Positions 10,818-22,614 of a DNA stretch of 64,000 bases are shown here, piece after piece; the first letter of the stretch is position 1, and the number at the start of each line of letters is the position of its first letter. The stretch covers positions 1,240,001 through 1,304,000 of the forward strand of contig OY744464.1 in NCBI GenBank assembly GCA_963556145.1, given 5' to 3'. Made by a program: the position numbers and the translations under genes. The notes below the pieces were generated by a model that was not told the origin of the DNA, did no database searches, and worked only from the letters and a program-made list of their open reading frames with translations. Origin of the DNA: Hygrocybe punicea (lineage: Eukaryota; Basidiomycota; Agaricomycetes; Agaricales; Hygrophoraceae).

Positions 10818-11535
10818 CGACAGGCCTGTTGAGGGTGCTGTGCTCGGTTAGTGGTAGTCGTCATAATGGTGATAGTGGTGGTGGTAGAGGAGGGAAGTGG
10901 CAAGGACGGAACGAACGAAAAAATGTTAAGTCCCATGACATCATAGGCATACAGTGCGGTTCTCGTATTTATTCTCATATTGGATACATCTTGTCTTAGT
11001 TACACAAAAAAAGAGTTTTTGTGAGTATGAGTCTACAAGAACATAAGTCTCTATTTTTGGTTAGTTTATTCATTTTTAATCGTTGTCTTTTCTCTCAAAA
11101 CGATTTTATTATTTGCAACCCAATTTAAAAGGACTTATCATATCTAAATCTGCATAAAACTTGCGACTTTTCACTGGGATTTGTCGTCTACCGATGTAAT
11201 AATAGATATTTATTTGCCAGAAATGAATTCACATTAAAATAATTCCAGTCCATGGTAACCCCATCCATGCACTGCCAGGAATGCTGGCACTATGATAAGG
11301 ACATACTAAGGCCATATCATTATGCCAGTAAATGATAAAATGTTGCCGTTCCGCCACTGAAATGGTAATACCAGATATTTATTTACCAGCACGATATTAC
11401 ATGAGCTAAGCCTAAAATAATTCTGCACCAAGGTAAGAAGAGGTAATATTAGATCAGTGGCTGGGCGGCTGATTAGCAATTGTCAACTCCGCCATGCCTT
11501 ACCGGGGTCTCCACGTTTTCCTGATGACTCACGAG
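10818..11535. other. AT-rich intergenic stretch before the first Crypton
   Basis: No gene recognised. It holds a partial direct repeat (GATATTTATTTGCCAG near 11212 and GATATTTATTTACCAG near 11374) and several TAAT/ATTA-rich segments. Confidence 0.5.
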
Positions 11536-11623
11536 CCTATACTACATAGAGTATATGCTGGGGTCGGCCTAGGCCCCGGTTACCTTGCCGGTGACCCCTC
11601 GTTGCGGTAACTGGGGGTCACCA
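11536..11623. repeat. Crypton flank motif, copy 1
   Basis: Order: TATAC/ACAT, CTGGGG (11558), ACC-N5-GGTGACC (GGTGACC at 11590), then TCACC. The arms GGTGACCCC (11590-11598) and GGGGTCACC (11614-11622) form a 9-bp inverted repeat. The same layout recurs at 15561 and 19990. Confidence 0.65.
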
Positions 11624-12275
11624 ACGCCAAACACAGTGTATACAGACGTAAAGCAACCGGCATCTGGCCGTCCCCATGAAATTTGAAATATTGGAACTCC
11701 GCAAACCTTCGTGTTCGCGTCGCTGTCACCCACCCCCCCCTCAAAAGACTGCCCTGCTCGCGCGACAAACGCACGCAGCATGTGCCAGTGAGCTGCTGGC
11801 TAGCATTGATTTCAAGTACACTATAGCCCTCTAATACACCAGCCTGAGCCCCCTCTCTCACACGCATTTTTCAACGTTCACCCACCCCCTCCCTTCACCT
11901 TTGCGGCGGGCCGGCGCCCCTTGGATCTGAGCGATCCCATCTTCCAACCAGGTCCCCGTGTCCGCTTACACCTCCGAGACAGTGTCATTGGCTGAATAGA
12001 TCAACTTTGGGCCATGCGGAACGCTTCTCTCAATTAGTGAGTGTCCCTTTCCACATCTTGCTTCCATCCGGCCCTTTTTTGACGTTTGCTCATCTATAAA
12101 AGACGGCCAGTAGGCATCTCACGTCCCCTCTCAAGACCCCCCCCCCTCCCTCACCTGTTGGCCATCAGCGAGACCTCACGACTCGCCGTTTACATTGTTT
12201 GTAACCCCCCCCCCTCCTTCCTCACCCAGCCGTGTCATTTACCAGCCCCACAGCGTCAACCAGAGGCCATCGGAC

Positions 12276-15200
12276 ATGTTGGAACCATTGCAGGCCCCCG
12301 TGGAGTGTCCGTCATTGCCCGTTGCACCTAAGCAGCGCCGCCTTGATGCCGTGATATGCCAAGATGACATTGGAGAGGCGCGCCATGCTTTCGACCCATT
12401 GGCTCCCTCCCCAATCCTGTCGCAGCCCATGTTGGATGACAGCACCATGGAAGGCCGCCCCCTCTCGCCCTTGTGGCAATCGGTGTCCCCAAATGGGGTG
12501 AGCGCACAGAGCCCTGTGCCCTTGATTGGCCCACCTGCATGCCCTGCTTCTCTGCCTCGTGAGACCATGGCATGCCCCATCTCGCCGCGCACTCAATGGT
12601 CAATGGATGTCCTCGAGAAAGATTCTCATCGGCTCCGCCTTGAGATGGTTCGGCAGGAGCAGAGTGGGAAACAGACCAAGAAGACTTATGACCGACACCT
12701 CAAGAGCTATCGGGATTGGTGGGAGCGAACGCAGGCTGAGATTGCCGCTGGGGACTCGGCACGAGTCCCTCTTCCTGCCTTTCCGATCACGGCTACCAAG
12801 GTCGCACATTTCCTCCAATATGAGTCTACGCGAGGGAAGGTACATATACCTTTTTGACATGTTGCAGGCTGGTGCTGACATTTTCCCATGCAAGCGCAAA
12901 CGTGGCAGTAACGAGATGATCGCTGGCTCCTCTGTTGGGGTGTCACACGTCAAAGGGGTTGTGTCGGCCCTTGAATTCCACCGATTCCACCACCAGCATG
13001 AATACCCACATGATTCTGCTGCTCAGATCAGCCTCCGCTCGGATAGCCGTATCACCGCTTTCGAAAAAGCTGTTCAGCACAATGAGCCTAAATGCGCCAA
13101 TGATGCCCAGGTCCTCAAAGTGGCAGGGAGCTCATCAGGTGCGTGCCCCCCCATTAACCCAATGTGTGCAGCAGTGGCGACTGACACATCCTTCCAGACA
13201 CTTACTCGGCGAAGGAGCTTGAGAGCTGCTCCATTTGGTGCCTAACCAATGCAGCCAGCAGCTGTGAGCGGCTGTTCATTGCTATTCGGGATCGGGCCAT
13301 GATGTTGCTATCAAGCCAGACAGCATTCCGAGGTGAGAGTGCTCGGATGCTGCTCTGGTCTGATTTGTTTCAGACCATGATCCCCTTCAATGATGTTGCG
13401 CCTGGGTGTCAGATTCCGGTGAGTGATGTTTTTGAATATGCAAGGTGGGAAGATGAAGGCTTACCGTTACTTACAATTTGTTCAGGCCTTGGCAGCGCTC
13501 GCAGACAATGCGAAGCACAACCAGACGGGGCAAGTGGATGAACATGGTGCATTGCATCACCGCCTGCCTGAACTCTGTGGGGTTGGAGCACTTGCCCTGC
13601 TCTTCTTCACACACTTCCATGTCCTGGGCCAACCTGTTCCTGAATTTTCACCGGACTTCAATGAGCCTGATTGTGGCCAATATGGTGTACGCGCGTGGTA
13701 CAAATATCATGTCTTCTGGCCCACACGAAAGTCTCCCACATCATGCCTGACCTACGAAAGTGAGTGCGATGAAATCAAATCATCCCAAACTCAGCCCCTT
13801 GCTCTCTGCAGACCACCGTGACCATGTCAACACAATCCATGCCACTGTCGGCATCTCAATCTCAAAATCGACACATGCTGCTCGCCCATTCACCGCCCAG
13901 ACGGCTCGCATCCATGGTGCGAGTATTGATGGCACAAAAGCATTGGGTGGATGGAGTGATAGTTCTGGGTCCTTCCGCCCATGCTATGATCGTGCTTTAC
14001 CTGTTGATGCAATGTTTGGCGCAGCCATGTTTAATGCACGCAAGCCTGAAACTTACCAATTGCTGCGTGATGCCCTTGGTCTGTTGCCAAGCCATTAACT
14101 ATTTTTGTGGAGTTGCATGACTGATCGGAGTTCCTCCCAGAACCACCAAAATGTCTAACTCAAGACATTTTCCCGTGGATTGAGCAGGAGAAATCCGCTC
14201 TTGATGCTCAATCAGTGGCCAACCCTAATACATGAGATTTCGCCCTCAAAAACTTTCTTGGCTTGTTAACGTGGTTCTGTCGGGTCATCCTGCAAGATGC
14301 AGCTGTCCTTGCACCTCTATATCCTGCTGCACCTATTTTCCAGGTTGCACCATTCAATAACCCTGTCTTCCGATCCTTTGCACACCATTCCCATGAAATA
14401 ATCACAAATGCAGAAGAAAGTGCCCGGCTTGCCCTGGAGGACCTCCCTGACAAATATGCACACACCTTCCGAGGCCTTGTTCGGGGCACAACAATGGAGC
14501 AGCAGCAAGCATCAGCACAGTGCGTTGCACAGTTGGTGACGCTAACCAAAGCAGTTGAGGCCGTGAAGGTTTTGCTCGACATGCAAATGAATGCCAAGAA
14601 GCCCCGTCGACGTCTGCAAAAATTGAGTATGTCTTCATGATTGTTTTGCACAAACTGTCGCTCATCTCACATTTGCCACATCAGTCCCGTTGCCACCATT
14701 GAGCGTTCCCGTATCTACCATGAGTTGTGCTCCACTCACACCAGTTTCTCTACCACCATCCTCACCATCCCCTCCACCCACCATTACGATTAACATCTCC
14801 AGCTCGCCATCTGGACTTCATGTCTCACAACTGCCCACCACAGCCAACCCTTCTGTCTCTGCTGGTTTCAGCCCAGAGCCTGCCCCAGCCATCCCTTCAT
14901 CTCCACCCATATCAATCTCATCAACGCCACCTTTTACTAATGACCACATCTCTGGCCTGCAGCTTGAAAAGTGGAAGGACCTTGTCCTTGCCTATCCGGA
15001 GTCTCGGCTGCATCAACACAGCTGGGAATGGCGTGCCGAAGACTGGTTGCCCCATTACCTGTACCCAGAGGTCACAAGCATCACCGCCATCTGGGAGGAG
15101 TGGGCAAATGGCCTGGATGGCTACCTCTCCACACGCCAACTCGAGGAGCGGTGGGGGGCAAAGTGGAGACGGAATCTGCCCACCTTGAAGACACCCCACG

Positions 15201-15394
15201 CACGTCGGAAGAAGGTTGTATGGCTGGTACAGGAGCTGTCAAACTGGCACCGCTGGGACACGAAGCTTGCCCTTCGCTTCCTGCGTGAGAAATATGAACC
15301 GCACGTTTCGGCTCGGAAGTTCTGTGAGTATCTCCAGAAGAAAGGAGGGACTGGGTGGGAAGATGTTGTGTCTGCCGCAGGAGGGTACACTTGA
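12276..15394 (+). pseudogene. Crypton A recombinase (tyrosine recombinase + GCR1_C), one nonsense codon
   Basis: Exons 12276-12839, 12895-13138, 13198-13418, 13486-13759, 13812-14078, 14141-14626 and 14685-15394 total 922 codons. Order: Pro-rich N-terminus, helical core-binding region (KQTKKTYDRHLKSY), then the recombinase catalytic fold with Arg314 (FRGES), His456 and Arg459 (THAAR), Trp482 and Tyr493 (CYDRALP). A linker follows, then a GCR1_C-type DNA-binding region (IWEEWANGL...WGAKWRRN). All catalytic residues remain, but codon 555 is TGA (14233-14235) where element B has Arg-Asp. Translation would stop after the catalytic domain and lose the DNA-binding end. Exon phases match element B intron for intron. 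Confidence 0.8.
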
Positions 15395-15560
15395 TAAATA
15401 TGCTTAATTCTACTTACTATTTTGTAATATACTAGCCATATTGAAACTGGTTCCCTCAATACATGCAGCCAAAGTCGCAAGGTAACCAGGCCAAAGACGG
15501 AAGCGTGAGAACATGCTCATGTGATGAGTAAACGGCAGTAAACCGGTGGCCACCGGACCT

Positions 15561-15644
15561 TTTATACATAAGGTATACCCTGGGGTACCGGCTGGGCCTG
15601 GGCACCTCGATGGTGACCTTCGGCTAACAATAGAAGCGTCACCA
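15561..15644. repeat. Crypton flank motif, copy 2 (shared junction)
   Basis: CTGGGG at 15580 and GGTGACC at 15612, the same 32-bp spacing as copy 1. The arms GGTGACCTTC (15612-15621) and GAAGCGTCACC (15633-15643) pair except for a C/C mismatch. TTC/GAA here replaces CCC/GGG of copy 1, so base pairing is kept despite sequence change. Confidence 0.65.
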
Positions 15645-16380
15645 CCCCAATACACGGCCGTTGCCAGGCGGATTGCCTGAACGGGCACGGCTGGGCCCAA
15701 ATTCCCAAAGATCAAGATCGGGATCTCTCGCCCGAAAGTTCGGCTCTCCCCCCATCCAAACCTTCGTCTCGTTGTCAAACCTTCGTCTCGTTGTTGTTCC
15801 CTTCTCCCCCCCATCTCCCTTGTGCCTCTCCCTCACTCCCTGCTCGTCGCGAGCACTGGCTACTCCCCCCTCTGTACTTTACTTATCCCCATAATAGGTT
15901 TCCTTTCCCTCCCCTCTCCCATCCTCACCACTTTCCCGGTTTGGCCCCTTCTGAGCAAGGCACATTGCCCTCCCTCGCGCTATCACATTCCCACCACCTC
16001 TCCGTGCCCTTAATATCAAGCTAGAGTCCCCCCTCTAGCTCTTGGTGAGTCCCTACACTTTGCTTTTCCCCCTCGCTGCTGTGCTCATGTCTCTTTCACT
16101 CTCAGCCCTTCTTCCCCTTCCCTGCCTTGTTGCACCCCGTCATCTGAGCCAGCCCTTGGCCCCAAGCCATGCTCAAACCCCCTCCACCCTCACCAACATT
16201 CAAAACTTCCCTGAGCACGTCTGCATTCCGTTGAGGTAAGTTTTTCATTCAAATTTATTTATTTTTATTTTTATTTTTTATTTTTATTTCATTTTTTCTT
16301 TCTTCCCTTCGCTGTTGGGGGAGGGTCTTTTGGATGATCCAGAGACCCTTCCTTTTTGTTCTTCCTGCCTGGTTTGCTGG

Positions 16381-16616
16381 GAGGTGGTCGACCTTTTCGC
16401 CAACCACTTCGGTGGTCTTCGAGTGGAATAACTGTACCATCTCTGTGGTAGCAGATCGTTCATGGGGGTTTTTTTTGTTTAAAAAAAATTATATTTAATA
16501 CAGGAGGTGGTCGACCTTTTCGCCAACCACTTCGGTGGTCTTCGAGCGGAATAACTGTATCATCTCCGTGGTAGCAGAGCGTTCACGGGCTTTTTTTTGT
16601 TTAAAAAAATTTTAAT
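16381..16616 (+). repeat. 123-bp tandem duplication with hairpins in Crypton B leader
   Basis: Copies start at 16381 and 16504. Each has GGTGGTCGACC, then the hairpin ACCAC-TTCG-GTGGT (16403-16416 and 16526-16539), then TACCA...TGGTA (copy 1) or TATCA...TGGTA (copy 2; pairing kept by G-U), and ends in a T-run followed by TTTAAA and an A-run. Only a few bases differ between copies. Confidence 0.8.
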
Positions 16617-16717
16617 ATGGGGGTTTTTCACCTTTCCTCCCCTTCTCTTCGCCTCTATTTTGCTGACACACTCTCCTCACCCCCGGAACCCATTCCAGCA
16701 CCCTAAAACGTGTCACC

Positions 16718-19700
16718 ATGTCCGAGAACATTGCCCCCGGCTTGGACCCCTCTCCACCCCCAATCAGCAAGCGTCGCTGCCTCACTTCCCACTGTGAGGG
16801 TAGCCCCGATGGTGCCACCACTAAGGATCTTGCTTTTTTGTCAGGAGGGGCAGCAGAGGTTGCCCGCGGTGGCCAAACCTGCCCAGTGCCCTCCATTGTG
16901 GCCCTTCCCTGTTCTGGTGGGACTGTCGAATGTGCCTGCGAGGGTCAAACCCCTCCCGAGCCTTTCAGCATGCCCCCGGGACCCCCCTCGACCGTTTCTG
17001 CTGGGATGCAGGCCGCTCTCGTCCAACTGGAGGTGGAGTCCCACGTGGTCCGGCAAAACCAGGCTCAGCTTGTCCAAGCAGACAAGCAGACGTCCAAAAC
17101 GTACCAACGCCACTTGAAGAACTACGAGAAGTGGTGGGGCCAGTACCAGCACAGTCTAACCGCTGATGGCCATCACTCTGCGGTAATACCTGCCTTCCCG
17201 GTCACCCCGGCGAAGGTGGTGATGTTCCTTGAGCACGAGATAGGCCGTGAAAAGGTGCGTACCATGTCCTTGTCCCCCAAATCATATATGCTGATGGGGG
17301 GCTCCTGCCAGCGAAAGCATGGCAGCTCCGAGACGATTGCGGGATCCTCGGTCAGCAAGTCCCATGTTGCGCAGACGATCTCGGCCCTTGAATACTGGCG
17401 CTTCCAGCATCACCACCTCTACACACACATCCCAGAGGCACAGGCCTCGCTCCGTAACGACAACCGTATCCGCACCCTGGAGGCCTGTTCAAAGCATAAT
17501 GAGCCGAGACAGATCGAGCAATCACAGGCACTGAAGGCTGCTGGGAGCTCTCCGGGTAGGTTGATTCTACCTTCCTCGTTCTCGGCTTAGCTCTTATCTC
17601 AATTATTTATTTCTATTACAGATGTGTATACCTCCGAGGAGCTCAAGCGCTGCTCTCTCTGGTGCCTCACACAGTTTTCAGGTCCACGTCAGGTCCTAGT
17701 CGGCATCCGTGACCGTGCAATGCTTCTGCTTTCTGCCACAACTGCATTCCGGGGGGAGAGCATTCGCATGCTCAAATGGTCTGACCTGTTCATGTCGGAG
17801 ATTCCCATGGACGACGTCCACCTGGGTTACAAAGTGCCAGTAAGTGGCCAGCCTTCCTCTCGAGTGGGGTTGTTGCTGATATCAGTGGCCCCCCCCCCCC
17901 ACCTGCCACTCCCCAGGTTCTTGCCGCCCTTGCAGACAATGCAAAGCACAATCAACATGGCCGTGTTGATGAGCATGGGGCAATTAGACACCGATTGGTG
18001 GAGTTGTGCCCCATCGGTGCCATAGCACTCCTCTTTTTTGCCCACTTCAATGCAAACTCGGCACCTGTGCCAGACTTTGAGCCCATATTTGGCCAGCCCA
18101 ACTACGGCGAGTATGGCTATCGTCCCTGGTACGACAACTACCTCTTTTGGACCACATCGGTCACCAAGAAAATGACCTACGACAGTCAGTTCTGCGGCAT
18201 TGTGGCTGACCCTCCATGCTAACCTTCGCACTTGCCTGCAGATCATCACGAGCGTGTCGCAAACATGCATAAAAAGAACTCTGTCTCCCTCACGAAGGTC
18301 ACCCACGCTGGGCGGTTCTACACTGCCCTAACCGCTCGGGCCCATGGTGCATCGTCAACGGGAACAAAGGCCCTTGGTGGCTGGAATGAGAGTGGCTCTT
18401 TCCGAAATGTCTATGACCGTGCCCTCCCAGTCGATGCTGTCCTTGCTGCTGCAATGTTCAATGGACGCAAGCCTGAGATGTACAGCCTGCCCAGAGAATC
18501 AATCGGTAGGTAAAAGCTTGCCCCCTCTCTGTTGTGCCCAACTCCCCCATCTCACCAACTGAGTCACGCACAGAACCGCCTTCTGAGCTCCTTGCCACTG
18601 TGTTTCCTTGGGTCGAAGCCCAAGAGGTGGCACTTGAAACCCGGGCTGCTGCTGATGCCCAAGGCCGTGACATAGCCCTAAAGCAATTTCTTCGGGTGCT
18701 CAGGTGGCTCCGGGTTGTGCTCCTTCAAGATGCCGCTGTGCTGTTCTTCCATCATCCTACCTCCCCAATCTTTCGGTTTGAACCTTTCAACACATCTGCC
18801 TTTGCCACCTTTGCCACCAGCTCCACAGCCATTCTCACCAAAGCAGAGCGGGATGCTGCTCTTGCCTTTGATGCCCTCCCGGAGCACCTGGTCTGCAGCA
18901 TCCGTGGCCTGGTGTCCGAAGTCACCCTTGCACAGGAGAAGGAGAGGGAGGAGAACCAACAGAGGTGGAGTCTCATGAGTGAGCAATACCAGCGGGTGGA
19001 GGGGATGCTTGGGGTTCTCCTCAGCTCCAGAGAATCACGCCGGGGAAAGAAGAACACGAAAGGTAGGGCGCCCACCTGCTGTCTGCACCCCCCTCTAATT
19101 GACTGAACTCACGCAGCTCCCAGTTTGCTGCCGCCACTGCCACCGCCATCACCGCCAGCCATCCCCATGCTAAGCTCGGGCCCTATGGTCACCATCAGGT
19201 TCACCGGGCTGCCTCCCGCATCAGAGGTGATCTCGCCGCAGCCACATGCTGCTGGTGGGGACAGTCCACCTGTGGTGGTATCAGTTGGCCACCGGGAGAA
19301 TCATCCACCACTCAGTGCACCAGAACCAGCCCTGGTTCCAGCTTTGGTCACTGGAATGGCCCACTCCGCAGGTCATGTAGTGCCTGGTCAGCACCAGACT
19401 GCATGGATGGCTCTTCTGAACAAGTTTGGCACAGAGCGGGTCCTCAAGCACCAGTGGGAATGGGTGGAGAGTGGTTACCTGCCGTACTATCGGTACCAGC
19501 CCATCAGTCAGGTCTCTGACATCTGGACTGAGTGGGCCGAAGGACTGAATGGATTCTTGTCGGTGAGACAGCTTGTCGAGAACTGGGGGCCAAAATGGAG
19601 GCGAAACGAAGGTGGGCAGAAGACCGAAGGGGCACGTCGGAAAAAGGTCGTGGACCTGATCATGGAGCTTTCGGGGAGGCCACGGTGGAGCACGGCCCTG

Positions 19701-19826
19701 GCCCTCCGCTTCCTTGCAGAAAAGTACGAGCCCAAATTCAAAGCACGTAGCTTCTGCGACTACTTGCAGAAGAAAGGAGGTGTCGGTTACCAAGAGGTGG
19801 TTCGTATGGCACTGTCATATCCATAA
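16718..19826 (+). CDS. Crypton B tyrosine recombinase with GCR1_C DNA-binding region
   Basis: Exons 16718-17254, 17312-17555, 17622-17839, 17917-18184, 18242-18505, 18574-19062 and 19117-19826 give 909 residues with no internal stop. Residues 1-110 are Pro-rich. The helical core-binding region (KQTSKTYQRHLKNY) is followed by the catalytic fold with Arg304 (FRGES), His444/Arg447 (THAGR), Trp470 and Tyr480 (VYDRALP), the Arg-His-Arg-Tyr set of site-specific recombinases. The C-terminal part (about 790-870; DIWTEWAEGL, WGPKWRRN) resembles the GCR1_C domain that marks fungal Cryptons. Start chosen because ATG 16718 aligns with the start of element A. The protein probably cuts and rejoins DNA at the element ends, and it may be active. 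Confidence 0.85.
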
Positions 19827-19989
19827 TATTTATCAACTGTAGTACTGGTATCACTAACTGAACAATGCCATATTTGCTGAACTTTGGCACACACACCCCC
19901 CTCCCTTAATGAGAAACTTTGCCCCCAGAATCAGAAGGACGTTACCCTAAATGAGGACATCACCCTAAACGAGAAGTGTATCGAGCAGA

Positions 19990-20073
19990 TATACATGGGT
20001 CACCGGATCGATGTATCTGGGGCCAGGACGCCACGCGTGGGAAAGTTACCGGGGGGTGACCTGGTGATCACCA
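19990..20073. repeat. Crypton flank motif, copy 3
   Basis: ATACAT, CTGGGG (20017), ACC-N4-GGTGACC (20055) and TCACC (20068-20072), with arms GGTGA/TCACC. It lies 164 bp after the Crypton B stop. It is less conserved than copies 1 and 2 (38-bp spacing). Confidence 0.5.
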
Positions 20074-20180
20074 AAGGGCCGGGGACATAAATGTCTGACT
20101 CCCGACACCTACACGTCTGGCAACAGCATCGACTGAATTACTACAAATGTGTAATATGGTAAGAATCAATGTGGTATGGT

Positions 20181-22384
20181 TTACAGGGAGCAGAATATTA
20201 CTGGACATCCGGCTTCATGGAAACTGTTTGAGGGTACTGGCAGAATGACAACAGCCGGACATTCAGGTGTATTGTAGTAGATCAACTGCCTCCTCCACGG
20301 CTTTCTGGGCATCTTCTTGGTGTGACCTAGATCGGATAAGGATCGGGAGAGACTCGAGAGAGCCTTGAGGGACGTGGCCAGATTTGAATGGAAAACGGCG
20401 TGGTGGTCAGAAGCTTGACTGCCACTTCCATCGCCTCTTTCTCGCCGACCCAGACCGGACAAACGAAGCGAGAGATTGTTGGGGGGCGACGTAAGATCCA
20501 GATTGAAAGTAGCAGGACAGTCAGCAACAAGCTGCCAGAGCTGCTTGGCTGCCTCCTCGATTGCCTTCATGCGTCGTCTTGCCCAGATCAGATAAATGAA
20601 GCGAGAGAATGTTGAGGGGGGTGGCTAGGTCTGGGTTGAAAGCAGCAGAACAATCAGCAGCAGGCCGGCTGGTAGCGGGCGTATTCCAATTCAACACTCT
20701 AACCTGGAGCCACCTTCATAACTTTGAGCAAATTTTCGAAATTCGAATCTTGAATGCAACACCTCCATCAAGATGACGAGTTGCCCCGAAAGGAATTACG
20801 ACTCATGGTCTCCCGCCGATCACTCCCTCCATGCCCCCCATTCACATTCCTCCCCCCATTCACGCCGCCAGCACCGAAAAATACTCCGATAACGGCTCTT
20901 CGATTCCGCTGATATGACCCGGTGACCGCCCAGAATCTGCAAGCAAACGATAGCACTTCCGAGATGCTTGATTCCTCAATTTCGGGAATACCTTCCGTCT
21001 GTGGCGTCTGGTCTTTCATGTAACCGGTGCCAGGTATGTAGGGCTTCAACTGTTCCTTCATGACCTGAAGGCACAATACTGCCAGCCTCCCACTATGCTC
21101 TTTTTCACCGACTTAGACCGGCGAAGTTAGAGCTCGACTGGGTTAGGAAATCTCGTAAGGAGAGATGTAGCAGTCTTACGGGTTGACGTTGATCATCCAA
21201 GCTAGTGAACACGGAGCTGAGTGGGCGTAGAACTTCATCGACTTTCAGGATCGGATTAGCGCCACGAAGGCACTGGAGAGCAGCCATAGACACCACGATG
21301 GCACCGACCAACCAAACTGTACCCATTACAAAATCCTCGTCGCGCCAGTCGCAGGTATTGAGGATCTCGGCATATAACTTGTTTTCCTCCACAAGGAGAC
21401 CTGATCCATCATGCTCGTATAGGAGCTTCCTGAACTCCCTCTCCGGATACGTAGTGGTGGACAAGTAATTGCTGTAGACGCCCATATGAACAAGCCCTCC
21501 GCCTTCACCGTCAAGTCTTTCGTTAGTTGACAATCTGAATCCAAACGCTTGCGCGACGAAATGTACCGCAACCTCTTCCTGATATAGGCAGCAGAATCGC
21601 TCTGATTGCTATCCCAACAGATATTGATTGATCTGCATCGAACATGATTCGCAGAAGACAAGTCTGTGAATATGACGGGCGAGAGGTGAAGAATATGCGT
21701 AATGTCCCGGGAAGTCGGAAACATTGCTGCAAAGGATATCGAGAGTCCCTAGATCGCAACCTTCATCCAGCGCATCAACGACTATGACGATAGGCCCGTG
21801 AATAGTATGTTTGTGGACTCGGAAAGGCTTGATGATGAGTTCCGAGATTGCGGCGCAGATGCGAGACTAGGATTGAATGGCGCCAATGTGTTCTGCCAGA
21901 TCCGTGTTAAGTCCAGCGAGATCACCTATGATCGTGCTGAAAAGCTTCTGAGGCTGACTTCTGTCCGGGATGTCATGAACAGTATGCCGGCTAGTTGCAA
22001 ATTGAACGAGGGAAGATCCTTGATTGCCTCCGATGGAGTTGAACGTTGCAAGGCCTGTGGCATTGATATGGTGTGCGTTCAAAGTGAGAACGGGGAGCGG
22101 CTTCAAGTAGGCCAACTGGATTGATTGTATCTGTAGTCTGGCATTCGGAATTTGGACCAAAGACCCGAAGAATCGTTCACAAGCTTTTGCCGCCTGTGCC
22201 TGTTACCGTGCCCGTCGATGGCGTTCGTCAGCTCGTCGTGAGTAAGTTTCCAACTTGTAATACTCTCGGCGGCTGTTCCAGTTGTCGGTGATAAGGAAAC
22301 TCCCACATCGGGACATTTACCAACACTGGGGTCGAGCTGGCGTCTAATCCGACGAGCCTCAGTACCCGCTGCTTGTTGCTTCAA
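20181..22384 (-). pseudogene. NACHT/TPR (NLR-type) gene, decayed
   Basis: Read on minus: sequence like NLR N-terminal regions (VQIPNARLQIQSIQL, LAGLNTDLAEHIGAI), then NACHT-module pieces in shifting frames (VVDALDEG, LFIWASTA, LLHLSLRDFL), and at the low-coordinate end at least three ~42-residue TPR units with the pattern LVADCPATFN...LSLRLSGLGRRE. The parts are in the right order for one NACHT-TPR protein but are separated by frame changes and stops. Such proteins are candidate innate self/non-self receptors in fungi. No intact reading is possible here. The order of motifs makes the identification fairly safe. Confidence 0.65.
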
Positions 22385-22587
22385 TGACTGTGTCGTGTTC
22401 CATCCCTATGCTCTGAGTTTTGCAACCGAAGCCGTACTGCATTTATTGCACTCACAATTGGACCTGTATCGGCCGCCCAATGATCGATGACCCCAACTCA
22501 TTGATCCTCTCGTCCAAGTTGTTTGTTTGTTTGGCACCCCTTTGCAAGTCACTCCTATCCCATGGTCCGTGCTCAGCACCTGGTCGG

Positions 22588-22595
22588 TATAAATA
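22588..22595 (+). promoter_or_regulatory. TATA box of the U2 gene
   Basis: TATAAATA lies about 25-30 bp before the expected U2 5' end, consistent with RNA polymerase II transcription. Confidence 0.6.
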
Positions 22596-22614
22596 CTCTG
22601 CCCCCAACTTCAAT

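Larger units (their letters stand above)
11536..15644 (+). mobile_element. Crypton-like tyrosine-recombinase transposon A
   Basis: One interrupted recombinase gene flanked by copies 1 and 2 of the ~85-bp motif. There are no long terminal repeats or long terminal inverted repeats, as expected for Cryptons. The stop codon lies 167 bp before the downstream motif, almost the same as in element B (164 bp). A pyrimidine-rich leader of about 650 bp precedes the ATG. Exact ends cannot be set without an empty site. Confidence 0.6.
15561..20073 (+). mobile_element. Crypton-like tyrosine-recombinase transposon B
   Basis: Second element in direct tandem with A, bounded by flank motifs 2 and 3. It carries an apparently open recombinase gene. 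The ~1.07-kb leader is pyrimidine-rich and includes a 123-bp tandem duplication. The two elements are clearly homologous but diverged, so the tandem arose from two related elements or is old. Confidence 0.65.

Noticed and set aside
12276..19826. Starship captain (DUF3435) origin for the recombinases
   Set aside because: The C-terminal GCR1_C-like region, short element size and lack of cargo fit Cryptons better.
19940..19975. CCCTAAA-like pairs suggesting telomeric repeats
   Set aside because: Only two imperfect occurrences in a non-tandem context.
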